Shown here in pieces: positions 41,993-51,131 of a stretch of 64,000 nt of DNA. Location of the stretch: assembly GCA_910585215.1 (NCBI GenBank), contig CAJUDQ010000002.1, positions 3,386 to 67,385 on the forward strand, given 5' to 3'. The notes beneath the pieces are model-generated. The model was not told where the DNA came from. It did not search any database and saw only the letters and a list, made by a program, of their open reading frames with translations. Origin of the DNA: an uncultured Lachnospiraceae bacterium (GTDB lineage: Bacteria; Bacillota; Clostridia; Lachnospirales; Lachnospiraceae). Position numbers and translations under genes: made by a program. Numbering within the stretch: position 1 is the first letter of the stretch; every line of letters begins with the position of its first letter.

Positions 41993-43204
41993 TTAATATT
42001 CAGAACTGAGAAGGAAATCCGCTATGTGCATTGTCTTAATGCCCTCATAGTTTCCTCCTGCAAAGTCATCTGTCGTGAGAACATATTTGGGGTAATTATC
42101 GTGTATTTCAAGCAAACGGTCGTATTCCCGTTTTTCCGTCTTTTCAGATTTCATCTTCTGCGTAACCTGAACATATACCTTTTCATTTTGCCTTGTAGCC
42201 ACAAAATCAATTTCGCCATCTCCGGTTTTACCCACATTGACAGTGTATCCACGCCTGCAAAGCTCCAAATACACGATGTTTTCAAGGCTAGAAGCTACGC
42301 TGTCTGCGTTATATCCGAGGACGCTGTACCGAAGTGACACATCTGCAAGATAGAATTTTTCCTGTGTTTTCAGAATTTCCTTGCCCTGCAAGTCATATCG
42401 GGAACAGCGGTGGAGCAAATATGCCTTCTCCAGCTTTTCAAGATAACTGTAAACTGTCTCGTTGTCAAGAGCTCGATGCTCCGACTTCAAGTAGTCCGCA
42501 ATCGACTTAGCAGAAAAGGTATTACCAACATTATTGAAGGTGTATTTTACGATACGCTCTAACTGGTCAATCTTTCTGACCTGATTTCGCTTTACAATAT
42601 CAGAAAAAATTGTTGAATTGTATATATCCCTGACAATCGTATAGATTTCGTCCTGAGAATACGCCTGTAAATGGGTTGCAGGAAAGCCTCCCAAACGGAC
42701 ATAGTTTGCCAGCTCTGTTTTTAGATCTCCTACATCAGCATACTTTGCCTTGAACATCAGGTATTCACTGAAGGACAGGGTAAAAATTCGGAAAGAAACA
42801 TATCTCCCTGTAAGATAAGTCGATATTTCAGAGGACATCATTTGGGAGTTAGAACCTGTGATATACAAATCAACATCAAAATCTGACGCCAGTGAATTTA
42901 CAACCTTTTCCCATCCCTTGATTTCCTGAACCTCATCAAGAAACAAATAAGTCTTTCCATCGGGCGATAGCTGTTCTTTTAGTTGAATATATATCTGCTT
43001 CGCCGTCATATCCTCATATTCCATTGAATCAAAGTGACAGCTTATGATACGCTCCGTCGGAACATTTCGATCGGACATAAGCTTTTCCATAATCATTTTG
43101 AGTATTGTAGACTTTCCGCAGCGACGTACTCCTGTGAGTATTTTTACAAAAGGGGTATCCACATAAGCTATTATTTTATCCATATACATAGGTCTGTAAA
43201 TCAT
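41993..43204 (-). CDS. AAA ATPase with DUF4143 domain
   Basis: The protein starts MIYRPMYMDKIIAYVDTPFVK and has Walker A LTGVRRCGKSTIL and Walker B YLFLDEVQEIKGW, then SNSQMMSSEISTYLTGRY, a winged-helix part and a C-terminal DUF4143 domain with nuclease-like elements (TGDGEIDFVATRQNEKVYVQVT, resembling a PD-(D/E)xK core). These ATPases are common, mobile and poorly understood. GGAGGTGG lies 5 bases before the ATG at 43204; a longer frame to 43246 has no such site. The upstream DNA has TTTTGCG/CGCAAAA repeats, perhaps an operator. Confidence 0.88.
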   Translation of the reverse strand: MIYRPMYMDKIIAYVDTPFVKILTGVRRCGKSTILKMIMEKLMSDRNVPTERIISCHFDSMEYEDMTAKQIYIQLKEQLSPDGKTYLFLDEVQEIKGWEKVVNSLASDFDVDLYITGSNSQMMSSEISTYLTGRYVSFRIFTLSFSEYLMFKAKYADVGDLKTELANYVRLGGFPATHLQAYSQDEIYTIVRDIYNSTIFSDIVKRNQVRKIDQLERIVKYTFNNVGNTFSAKSIADYLKSEHRALDNETVYSYLEKLEKAYLLHRCSRYDLQGKEILKTQEKFYLADVSLRYSVLGYNADSVASSLENIVYLELCRRGYTVNVGKTGDGEIDFVATRQNEKVYVQVTQKMKSEKTEKREYDRLLEIHDNYPKYVLTTDDFAGGNYEGIKTMHIADFLLSSEY

Positions 43205-43312
43205 GATGACCACCTCCATTTGTATAGTAATATACCGCAAAACCATCAGAAAATCAATTTATTTTGCGATTATAAACCGCAAAATATCTCGATATTTTAT
43301 TTGACTGCGGTT

Positions 43313-43489
43313 CTATTGCTTTCCGAGTGAGTTTCTCTTAGTAGAAGATGATTTTAAACTAATTTTGCAATCCAATGCATAAATTGTAAAACAATATACT
43401 GTTTTTCCTGATGGGATGGCTTTCACAATTTTATCTGTTGCAGGAATATTCCAAATAATCCAATGTGTAAATCTTTTAATCGATTTCAT
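43313..43489 (-). pseudogene. PEBP (YbhB/YbcL) gene remnant with internal deletion
   Basis: On the minus strand a 58-codon frame reads RFTHWIIWNIPATDKIVKAIP, then SGKTVYCFTIYALDCKISL. The first part is the HWVIWNIP motif of phosphatidylethanolamine-binding proteins, and the second is the family's C-terminal FTLYALD strand. The 50 or so residues that normally lie between (with the GPCPP motif), and the N-terminal half, are missing. It is a decayed gene just downstream of the SDR gene. Confidence 0.78.
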
Positions 43490-43502
43490 TCATTTTGCAC
43501 CC

Positions 43503-44264
43503 TCATAAATACTTTCTGATACCATGCAGCCAAACCTTCATGGTTAATTTCTGTGGTAATAGCTTTACATTTAGATGTTGGCATTTTACATAGAGTGAAC
43601 AGACAGACATATCCCTGCCTTTTTTTGCATCCTTCAATGCCTTTTTAACCACTTTTTCGGGAGCGACAATTCCAGGGAAATGCACCTTTTTACCATCAAT
43701 CTCCTTTGACAGCATTGCTGTATCCACCCAGCTTGGACAAACAGCCGTTACTGTAATTCCAGATAGCCCAAGCTCTGCGTTCAAAGCACGGGAGTAACTT
43801 CGTTCAAAAGCTTTTGTAGCAGCATACAAATTGATATATGGTACAGGTTGAAATGCGGAAGCAGAAGAAATATTCAATATCTTTGCTCCCTTTTCCATAA
43901 ACGGAATGCAGATATTGATAAGCTGGGCAGGCGCTTTACAATTCAGGTCAATCGTCTGGTTGATTTCCGAAATAGAAAACTCTGCCGATGGCGCCATTTT
44001 TGCGATTCCTGCATTATTCACTAACCATAAGATAGATATTGTATGTACTCTTAATAAATCTGAAATAGATAATATATCTGTGTCCTCTGTTAAGTCTTTG
44101 CATATAGGAACGATTTTTTCTCCATATTCTTTTTTCAGAGCAAGAAGCCTCTCTTGATTTCTGCCAATCACCCATATTTCATCGAGCGTTTCCTTCACAA
44201 GTTCGCGTACGAAAACCTGCCCTATACCGCCAGACGCACCTGTTATTATTGCTATTTTTTTCAT
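43503..44264 (-). CDS. Short-chain dehydrogenase/reductase
   Basis: The 253-residue classical SDR has TGASGGIGQVF at the start, NNAG, the catalytic serine in ILNISSASA and the YAATK (YxxxK) motif, followed by PSWVDTAM. The substrate is not evident; the C-terminal tail (QHLNVKLLPQKLTMKVWLHGI) resembles the group annotated as DltE/ketoreductase-like. It follows the TetR gene by 10 bases, so it is almost surely controlled by that repressor. Confidence 0.92.
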   Translation of the reverse strand: MKKIAIITGASGGIGQVFVRELVKETLDEIWVIGRNQERLLALKKEYGEKIVPICKDLTEDTDILSISDLLRVHTISILWLVNNAGIAKMAPSAEFSISEINQTIDLNCKAPAQLINICIPFMEKGAKILNISSASAFQPVPYINLYAATKAFERSYSRALNAELGLSGITVTAVCPSWVDTAMLSKEIDGKKVHFPGIVAPEKVVKKALKDAKKGRDMSVCSLYVKCQHLNVKLLPQKLTMKVWLHGIRKYL

Positions 44265-44274
44265 AAAAGCCCCC

Positions 44275-44877
44275 TTACGCTTTGTCTTTTAATAAAATAC
44301 GGGCTAAATCTTCCTCAGAAATTAGTTCGTACTTCGTTGTGAATAGCTTTCTAAGAGAATAAAGGTAGACAACACCCCAAAAATAATCAACTAATTTCAT
44401 CGGCATACCATCCACAACACTTCCTTCTTTTTGCCCTTGAATAATTATTTTTTCAGTGATTCCATACAATTCTGATTGATAGATAGTTTCATCAGAAGCA
44501 AACCCCTTTTTTTCAAGCGTCATCTGTGTATTCAATGCGACTTTGGCTGCATAGGTTTCATCCTGCATAAGATTAGTCATTATGCTTTTGGAGAGTTTGC
44601 GTATCTTTTTTTTGGCTGATATAGGCAAATGTGCAAGAATCTTCAGTTCTTTTATATCTTCGCTGTAATTCGTTAAAGCATATATTTCGTTGAATAATTC
44701 TTCTTTCGACTTGAAATATACGTACAGAGTCCCTTGCCCGATACCGATATGTTTTGCTAAATCACTTATCTTTGTGCCAGCAAAACCATTCTTAGCAAAA
44801 TAGAGCATAGAATCATGCAATATTTTAGAATGGGCTTCTTCACGAATTTTTTTACATTGTTCAGGGGATTTTGGCAT
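44275..44877 (-). CDS. TetR-family repressor of the SDR operon
   Basis: The 200-residue protein has a helix-turn-helix (KISDLAKHIGIGQGTLYVYFKSKEELFNEIY) and a helical effector domain. It is first in a two-gene operon with the SDR. A consensus promoter and a dyad overlapping the start region indicate autoregulation. The ligand is unknown. AGGTGC (minus strand GGAGGTGCTTATATG) gives a clear ribosome site. Confidence 0.93.
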   Translation of the reverse strand: MPKSPEQCKKIREEAHSKILHDSMLYFAKNGFAGTKISDLAKHIGIGQGTLYVYFKSKEELFNEIYALTNYSEDIKELKILAHLPISAKKKIRKLSKSIMTNLMQDETYAAKVALNTQMTLEKKGFASDETIYQSELYGITEKIIIQGQKEGSVVDGMPMKLVDYFWGVVYLYSLRKLFTTKYELISEEDLARILLKDKA

Positions 44878-44895
44878 ATAAGCACCTCCGCTTTT

Positions 44896-44948
44896 ATGAA
44901 TGAATATTTTTTCATTGATATTATAGTGTATGTATTTAGACTTGTCAA
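44896..44948 (-). promoter_or_regulatory. Consensus promoter and operator of the TetR-SDR operon
   Basis: On the minus strand TTGACA (44948-44943) and TATAAT (44925-44920) are exact, with a 17-base spacer. Just downstream, ATGAATGAA (44896-44904) and TTCATTGAT (44911-44919) form a dyad with one mismatch, covering the expected start of transcription: a strong TetR operator candidate. Confidence 0.75.
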
Positions 44949-45158
44949 TCTGTTAGATAAAATAATCGTCAATATGTTATGTTTACAAAAATATTTGGCC
45001 ATTTTTATAAAATCAGCTTCAAATTTTATTGACAAATTGCTGTTTGTTTTGTATATATTATGGTGAAATAATATAAAATTTGACACAAAATATAAATAGT
45101 TTAAATAATTTATTTTGGTTTTTATAATTGCCAATAAATTAAAATAATGAGGTTAATT

Positions 45159-45698
45159 ATGGAATTAAAGCTGTATAAAGGCCGACCAGAAGATATAGAT
45201 AAAAGGCTGGAAAAAGAAAGAAAGGTTTATGATTTGCTGGATACGCTGAATATTGAATATGAAAGAATTGACCATGCTCCGGTTATGACAATGGAGGCTT
45301 GTGAAGAAATTGAAAAAGCTTTGGGAGCTCCTATTTGTAAAAATTTGTTTCTTTGCAACCGTCGAAAAACAGATTTCTATCTTCTTATGATTCCGGCTGA
45401 CAAAAGTTTTCATACAAAAGAGCTGGCAGCACAGATAGGCAAAAGATTTTCTTTTGCCGGCGAGATTTTTATGGAAAAATATATGAATCTTGCGTCTGGT
45501 TCTGTAAGCATTATGGGATTAATAAACGATACAGAAAATCATGTACGCCTTCTGGTAGATGAAGATATACTTAAAAGCGAGTATTTAGGCTGTCATCCCT
45601 GTGTCAATACTTCCAGCTTAAAGCTTCGGACAGCAGATGTCTTTGGTATTTTTTTAAGAGAAATACATCATGATAAAACGATTGTACATTTAAGTTAA
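45159..45698 (+). CDS. ProXp/PrdX-type aminoacyl-tRNA deacylase
   Basis: The 179-residue protein of the YbaK/ProX fold shows YERIDHAPVMTMEACEEIE, CKNLFLCNRRKTDFYLLMIPADK, and GSVSIMGLINDTEN with the conserved GxxxP-like region. Such enzymes hydrolyse wrongly charged Ala-tRNA-Pro or Cys-tRNA-Pro; the conserved lysine in CKNLF is probably the catalytic one. GAGG is well placed for the ATG at 45159 rather than the ATG at 45147. The gene is isolated. Upstream, 44949-45158 is AT-rich with no gene. Confidence 0.88.
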   Translation: MELKLYKGRPEDIDKRLEKERKVYDLLDTLNIEYERIDHAPVMTMEACEEIEKALGAPICKNLFLCNRRKTDFYLLMIPADKSFHTKELAAQIGKRFSFAGEIFMEKYMNLASGSVSIMGLINDTENHVRLLVDEDILKSEYLGCHPCVNTSSLKLRTADVFGIFLREIHHDKTIVHLS

Positions 45699-45970
45699 TA
45701 CATAAAATAATAAATCAACAAGTAACAATATTTTTAGAAAGAGTATGCTTGTATTTTTGGCGCAATAAACATATTTGGGAGCTGGAAAAGCAATAAATAA
45801 TATCTGCCGCCCAACAGCTTTACAACGAAAAACGGCTATTTCACATCATACAGGTTTAGTCAGGTAGAAAAACTTCCGAAAGATAAAATAAGAATAAACA
45901 GAAAAGAATTTATTCATCAAAATAACAAAAAACCGCAGTGTTTTACAACATCTGGAAAGGGGATTACACT
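45699..45970. other. Gene-free interval
   Basis: These 272 bases are AT-rich with no coding potential I can support. No strong promoter, riboswitch or terminator is apparent; AACGGC/GCCG-type pairing around 45810-45835 is weak. The ribosome site GGAAAGGGG at its end serves the next gene. Confidence 0.5.
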
Positions 45971-46774
45971 ATGATGACAGTCGGAAGTATTTCAGGAACA
46001 AACAATATGCAGGAGGCAGGCTTTGGAGCAAATATGCAAACGGACCCTGTAAGCAAAAGTATTCAAAATCAGATAGCAAATAAACAGAAGGAGCTTCAGG
46101 AGCTTGCCGCTGATGATAAAATGACGCCGGAGGAAAAAATGAAAAAGCGTCAGGAAATACAGCAGGAAATAAACACATTAAATCAGGAGTTAAGGCAGCA
46201 TCAAATAACGCAGAGAAAAGAACAGCAGCAAAAGGCTGCAGCTGAACATAAAGCATCGAAAGAAACCCAGAAACCGCGTTCTGCGCAGTCGGGCAAACAG
46301 GCAGCAGGATTATCATCAGCAGGTATGCAGGCGATGATTTCCGCAGATGCTTCTATGAAACAAGCGGAGGTTCAGGGCAGTGTATCTGCGCAGATGAAGG
46401 GCAGAGCCGGAGTTCTCGAGATAGAGATTAAGCAGGATTCAGGCAGAGGCGGCGACACAGAGGAAAAACAAAAAGAGCTTGCAGAAGTTCAGCAAAAAGC
46501 AGAGGCGGCAGCTTCGGCGCAGATGTCTACACTGACTGATGCAAATCAAACGATAAAAGAGGCAAACGAAGCAGAAGGCGAGAATCCAGATAATAGAAAT
46601 CAGGCAATTAATAAGGATAAGCCGCTTGGCAAGGATATGGCGGCTGATGAGAATAAGAATCAGAGCATAGAGGAGAACAATAAAAAAACAGAAGAAAATG
46701 AAAAGGAAGAAAAACAGCTGTTGGAAAACACTGCACAACAGATTTCGTATACACCAATAGATATTCGCCTGTAA
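45971..46774 (+). CDS. Orphan Gln/Lys-rich coiled-coil protein
   Basis: I do not recognise this 267-residue protein. It begins MMTVGSISGTNNMQEAGFGANMQ, has no signal or membrane segment, and contains two long charged helical stretches: about residues 25-95 (KQKELQELAADDKMTPEEKMKKRQ-type heptads) and 150-250 (GDTEEKQKELAEVQQKAEAA). Ala, Gln, Glu and Lys dominate; there are no cysteines. It resembles small cytoplasmic proteins of Lachnospiraceae with unknown role. A ribosome site lies before the two adjacent ATGs (45971, 45974). It is a single-gene transcript with a strong terminator. Confidence 0.75.
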   Translation: MMTVGSISGTNNMQEAGFGANMQTDPVSKSIQNQIANKQKELQELAADDKMTPEEKMKKRQEIQQEINTLNQELRQHQITQRKEQQQKAAAEHKASKETQKPRSAQSGKQAAGLSSAGMQAMISADASMKQAEVQGSVSAQMKGRAGVLEIEIKQDSGRGGDTEEKQKELAEVQQKAEAAASAQMSTLTDANQTIKEANEAEGENPDNRNQAINKDKPLGKDMAADENKNQSIEENNKKTEENEKEEKQLLENTAQQISYTPIDIRL

Positions 46775-46791
46775 AAACAATATCTATGTAT

Positions 46792-46852
46792 AAATAGTAC
46801 AATTTTGGCAAGAATATATAAAACTGCCAAAACTGTACTATTTATTTTTTTA
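46792..46852. terminator. Bidirectional terminator after the orphan gene
   Basis: AAATAGTACAATTTTGGCA (from 46792) pairs with a complementary arm ending near 46844, with one mismatch, followed by TTATTTTTTT. It also lies just beyond the stop of the convergent AraC gene. Confidence 0.8.
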
Positions 46853-46871
46853 TATGAAAATTTTTTAAAAA

Positions 46872-47730
46872 TTAATTTTGGGTTTTTACCGCATTTTCAT
46901 TTCTCCACTGTCTTGGTGAAATTCTGTATACATTTTTAAATGCCCTTGAAAAATGAAGCTGGTTCGGGTATCCCACTGCCTGTCCGATATCCCCGATTGA
47001 CAGCTTTGTAAGCTTTAAAAGTTCTGCGGCTTTGGTCATACGATAGGAAATCAGAAATTCCTGTGGAGATTTTCCCATATTTTCATGAAAAATTTTTCCG
47101 AAATAGCTTCGGTTTAAACCACAGGAGGCAGCAATATTTTCCACAGTAATATCATTTTGAAAATTTTGTTCAATAAATGAAATAGCTTCCTTAATATAAA
47201 AATCTCTCAGCCTGTTTCCACTGTAAAGTGGTGTGGAGGTAGAGGAACGGACCAGACTGTCAATAAATAAATACAGATGTCCAATCAGATGAAAAGGAGA
47301 TTCTTCTTTATGGTTTACAATATAAAGCATTTCGGATTTCATTTCTGCAGCAATATCTTTATAGCGTGCTTTGTAGACCGGATGGTCGGGACTGAGCCCT
47401 GCCAGTGTAATCATTTCTTTTGCACGAAGTCCGTCAAATTCAAGCCAGACATATTCCCATGGTATTTTCTGGTCTGAAATATACATGCATATCTGGTGAG
47501 GAAAGATAAGAAATCCTTGACCGCTTTTTATCTGGTAGGTAATATCTTCTTTTTTTTTCATTTGCCGCGGTTAAAGTTCCCGTACCGGAAATTACATAAT
47601 GAAATAAATAGTGATTTCGGGCAGCGGGACCAAATGAATGTGAAGGGTCACATTGTTCCCATCCAAACTGGTATAATCCCATATCAATAAAATTTTCACT
47701 GGGAAACACAGAAAAAATTACTTCACTCAT
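46872..47730 (-). pseudogene. AraC-family regulator of the galactoside locus, frameshifted at an A9 tract
   Basis: Reading from the ATG at 47730 (GGGAGG ribosome site), the N-terminal cupin half runs FGWEQCDPSHSFGPAARNHYLFHYVISGTGTLTAANEKK and then leaves the family pattern. The correct frame continues from there as EDITYQIKSGQGFLIFP through two C-terminal helix-turn-helix motifs (ITVENIAASCGLNRSYFGKIF; IGDIGQAVGYPNQLHFSRAF). The join is a run of nine A (coding strand, about 47550-47558); eight would restore one frame of about 285 residues. This may be a true mutation, a sequencing error, or slippage. MsmR/RafR-type regulators activate the divergent uptake operon. Confidence 0.85.
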
Positions 47731-47867
47731 AACAAATACCTCCCATAACAATCTATTTTTCTTATTATATACCAAAATGCTTGTTGACTTCAAGTAAATA
47801 GTCGAAAAACAGCATAATGATATAAAACATAAAGAATAGTGATATTTTAGGCAGCATAAAGGCATGT

Positions 47868-47873
47868 TATAAT
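47868..47873 (+). promoter_or_regulatory. -10 box of the galactoside operon
   Basis: TATAAT lies 33 bases before the msmE ATG. No good -35 box sits 16-18 bases upstream, which fits a promoter that needs an AraC-type activator. Confidence 0.45.
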
Positions 47874-47905
47874 AAATTTATCAAAAAATAGAAGGAGGAA
47901 ATACC

Positions 47906-49189
47906 ATGAAGCAAAGACATCAAAGATACTTTTTGCTGACTGCGTGCTGTATGATATCAGCGTTGGCTGTGGGAGGGTGTAAAAAATCTTCCAACGATGG
48001 AGTAACAGAAATTGAAATTGTACAGTACAAACCGGAAGCGGCAGGATACTTTAAGGCTCTGGAGGAAGAATTCAATGCTGCTCATGATGATATTCATCTT
48101 ACCATCAGTTCACCAAATGATGCAATGACAATCTTGAAAACCAGATTTATTCGGGAGGATTATCCGGATATTATAGGAATTGGAGGTGATATTAACTATT
48201 CTTATTTTGTCGATGCAGAAATTCTGGCGGATGTTTCTGAATATAAAGGAATTTCCGAGATTAAACAGGCTTATATTGATATTGATGAAGCTCTGGAGCT
48301 GGTTCCTGTAGACGGCATATATGCAGTGCCTTACGCGGCAAATGCAGCTGGTATTCTTTATAACAAAGATTTGTTTCAGGAGCATGGGTGGAAAATACCT
48401 GAAACTTGGGAGGAGCTTATGACACTGTGTAAGGAAATTCAGTCAGAAGGAATACTTCCATTTTATTTTGGATTTAAGGATACTTGGACGTGTCTGGCGC
48501 CGTGGAATGCCATAGCAGTTGATTTGGCTCCCGCTGATACTGCAAAACAGGTGAATCGGGGAAATACTACATTTTCAGCAGAATATCGTGAAGTGTCGGA
48601 AAAATATCTCGAACTTTTGCAGTATGGTCCAAACGACCCGTTTGCATATGGATATAACGATGCCTGTACAGCTTTTGCCAGAGGAGAATCTGCAATGTAT
48701 ACAATCGGAAGTTATGCCATTCCGCAGATTTTGTCTGTAAACCCAAATTTGAATCTGGATTCTTTTGTTATGCCGGCAAACAGCGATAAAACTGCCAATA
48801 CATTAAACTCAGGAATTGACCTTCAATTCTGTGTAACTGCGGATTGTGAAAATAAAGAAGCAGCTTATGAGGTACTGGATTTTCTTTATGAAGATAAAAA
48901 TATTCAGAAATATATCGATGCCCAAAATTCCATTCCATGCAAGGAGGGAGATTTTAAGCTTGCTTCTGTACTGGACGGAATGAAGAACTATATTGAAGTC
49001 GGGAATATGACGGATTTTCAGGACCATTATTATCCTTCAGAAATGGCAGTCGATGCACAGCTTCAGACCTTTTTGATTCAAAAGGATGTCGATGCATTTT
49101 TAAAGAAGTTTGATAAGGACTGGAAACGTTATAACAGGGATATTATCCGTATGGTGCAGGAGTATGAAGCAAAAAATACAGAAAAATAA
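47906..49189 (+). CDS. msmE: Sugar ABC transporter binding lipoprotein
   Basis: The 427-residue extracellular solute-binding protein of family 1 starts with a lipoprotein signal (VGGC lipobox near residue 25) followed by ITEIEIVQYKPEAAGYFKALEEEFN. With the two permeases downstream and the glycosidases, it probably binds raffinose, melibiose or similar alpha-galactosides. No ATPase gene is in the cluster; such systems usually share a general MsmK-type ATPase encoded elsewhere. GAAGGAGG is 8 bases before the ATG. Confidence 0.93.
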   Translation: MKQRHQRYFLLTACCMISALAVGGCKKSSNDGVTEIEIVQYKPEAAGYFKALEEEFNAAHDDIHLTISSPNDAMTILKTRFIREDYPDIIGIGGDINYSYFVDAEILADVSEYKGISEIKQAYIDIDEALELVPVDGIYAVPYAANAAGILYNKDLFQEHGWKIPETWEELMTLCKEIQSEGILPFYFGFKDTWTCLAPWNAIAVDLAPADTAKQVNRGNTTFSAEYREVSEKYLELLQYGPNDPFAYGYNDACTAFARGESAMYTIGSYAIPQILSVNPNLNLDSFVMPANSDKTANTLNSGIDLQFCVTADCENKEAAYEVLDFLYEDKNIQKYIDAQNSIPCKEGDFKLASVLDGMKNYIEVGNMTDFQDHYYPSEMAVDAQLQTFLIQKDVDAFLKKFDKDWKRYNRDIIRMVQEYEAKNTEK

Positions 49190-49203
49190 AAGGAGAGATT
49201 ATT

Positions 49204-50070
49204 ATGAAAAATGAGAGAAAACGAACATTTTTATTGATTACCATTCCGATTCTGGCATTGTTTATCTGTTTTAATACGATTCCTCTGATTCGCGGCGTAA
49301 TTTACAGCTTTACCAATTTCAAGGGATTCGGAAATTATGATTGGGTTGGATTGCGCAATTATCTGGATTTATTTACAGATATCAGAGTTGGAAAATCCTA
49401 CTGGTTTACATTTAAACTGGCAGTTGTGACAACAATTGTGGTAAATGTGATAAGTCTTTTGCTGGCATTGGCTTTAAACAGCAAAATAAGGGCGAAAAGC
49501 TTTTTCCGTGGAGCATATTTTCTGCCGAATATATTGGGAGCTCTGGTAGTTGGATATATTTTTAATTACTTTTTTACATATATCCTTCCGGCACTGGGAG
49601 AAATGATTGGAATGGATGCTCTGAAATCAAGTATTTTGTCAAACCCGAATACTGCATGGATTGGAATCATGATAGTCTGTGCATGGCAGGCGATTGCCAT
49701 GAATACGATTATCTATATTTCAGGATTGCAGACGGTTCCAGAGGATGTATATGAGGCGGGTAATATTGACGGTGCAACCGGCTGGAAAAAGTTCCGTCAT
49801 CTTACGTTTCCTCTGATTATCCCGTTTTTCTCTATTAATATGGTGCTCTGTATGAAAAACTTTCTGATGGCATTTGACCAGATTATGGCATTGACCAAAG
49901 GTGGTCCTGCTCAGAGTACAGAATCGATTTCCTATCTGATTTATAACAATGGTATGTCAGGCGGACAGTTTGGATTCCAGAGTGCAAATGCAGTTGTATT
50001 CTTTATTGTGATTGTCATTATTTCTGTGACACAGATGAAAATAACAAGTTCAAAGGAGGAGCAGCTATGA
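49204..50070 (+). CDS. msmF: Sugar ABC transporter permease 1
   Basis: The 288-residue permease has six membrane helices and the EAA loop EAGNIDGATGWKKFRHLTFPLI that docks the ATPase. It pairs with the next gene, whose start overlaps its end by 4 bases. It lies 14 bases after the binding-protein gene. Confidence 0.94.
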   Translation: MKNERKRTFLLITIPILALFICFNTIPLIRGVIYSFTNFKGFGNYDWVGLRNYLDLFTDIRVGKSYWFTFKLAVVTTIVVNVISLLLALALNSKIRAKSFFRGAYFLPNILGALVVGYIFNYFFTYILPALGEMIGMDALKSSILSNPNTAWIGIMIVCAWQAIAMNTIIYISGLQTVPEDVYEAGNIDGATGWKKFRHLTFPLIIPFFSINMVLCMKNFLMAFDQIMALTKGGPAQSTESISYLIYNNGMSGGQFGFQSANAVVFFIVIVIISVTQMKITSSKEEQL

Positions 50071-50906
50071 TAAAAGTAAAAGAAAAAGCAAACTGGCCGG
50101 TTATGATTTTTTTGATTCTTGGATTATCAGCAATCGCATTTCCGTTATATATGACAATTACGATTGCATTTAAGCAGCCTTCCGAGATGACAAACAGTAT
50201 CAGCGGTATTTTGTCACTGCCAAAGGCATGGAGCTTTGAAAATTTTAGAGAAGCAATGAAAGTAACAGATTTCTGGAATTCTTTGAGAAACAGTCTGCTG
50301 ATTACGGTGATTTCCGTAGTATTATCCATTCTGATTCATTCTCTGATGGGATATACGCTTGGAAGAAACAGAGCAAAGAATAAATTTTATAATTTTGTCT
50401 ATCTGTTTATTGTCAGCGGAATGTTTGTACCGTTTGCAATCCTGATGATGCCGCTTGCAAAGCAGACAGCGGAAATCGGACTGGCAAACTGGTTTGGTGT
50501 TGTAATATTATATGTTGTTTTTTATATGCCGATGAATATTCTGCTGTATTCCGGTTATCTGGTAAATATTCCGATGGCGCTGGAGGAAGCGGCAAGAGTT
50601 GACGGAGCATCTACATGGACCACCTACTGGAAAATTATTTTTCCGATTATGAAACCTATGCATGCGACAGTTGCAGTTTTAACAGCATTGTCCGTATGGA
50701 ACGACGTAATGACACCGCTTGTAATTATGGCAGGTTCCGACCAGAATACGCTGCCTCTGGCACAGTTGAATTTCCAGTCGCAGTTTGGAACAAATTATAA
50801 TCTGGCGTTTGCCTCTTATCTGTTATCACTGATTCCAATTCTTGTTTTCTATGTGATTTGTCAGAAACAGATTTTAAATGGCGTTGTAAATGGAGCTGTA
50901 AAATAA
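50067..50906 (+). CDS. msmG: Sugar ABC transporter permease 2
   Basis: The 279-residue permease of the CUT1 type has six helices and the EAA loop EEAARVDGASTWTTYWKIIFPIM. The overlap ATGA with the previous stop signals translational coupling. Together the two form the membrane channel for the imported oligosaccharide. Confidence 0.94.
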   Translation: MIKVKEKANWPVMIFLILGLSAIAFPLYMTITIAFKQPSEMTNSISGILSLPKAWSFENFREAMKVTDFWNSLRNSLLITVISVVLSILIHSLMGYTLGRNRAKNKFYNFVYLFIVSGMFVPFAILMMPLAKQTAEIGLANWFGVVILYVVFYMPMNILLYSGYLVNIPMALEEAARVDGASTWTTYWKIIFPIMKPMHATVAVLTALSVWNDVMTPLVIMAGSDQNTLPLAQLNFQSQFGTNYNLAFASYLLSLIPILVFYVICQKQILNGVVNGAVK

Positions 50907-51131
50907 GAAGAAAGAAAAACAAAATGTTAAAACAGCAAAGTGATATAGAAAAGTAAAAAACGGAAGCTTAAAATAGTAAAGTAATACAGAAAACAAAAGA
51001 AAGAATAAAAATAGGAAAATGATACACAAAGTGTAAACAGGAAATGAAAAGACAAAAGAAAAACAAGAAAATGATATAGGAAAATAAAGCAGCAAAGTGA
51101 ACCAAAAAAGCGAAACAGGAGGGAATAAATT
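50907..51131 (+). repeat. Purine-rich spacer with degenerate repeats
   Basis: This 225-base gap inside the operon is mainly A and G. A loose unit of the form AAAGTGATATAGAAAA occurs about five times (near 50938, 50979, 51016, 51068 and 51094) with substitutions and uneven spacing. No stem-loop or terminator was seen. On the coding strand it would be a long unstructured leader before the alpha-galactosidase ribosome site at 51117-51122. Confidence 0.6.

Noticed and set aside
47440..47865. A separate 141-residue protein upstream of the AraC C-terminal part
   Set aside because: Its residues from 47730 onward match the N-terminal domain of the same AraC regulator; the long frame before that ATG is noncoding, and the end is out of frame only because of the A9 tract.
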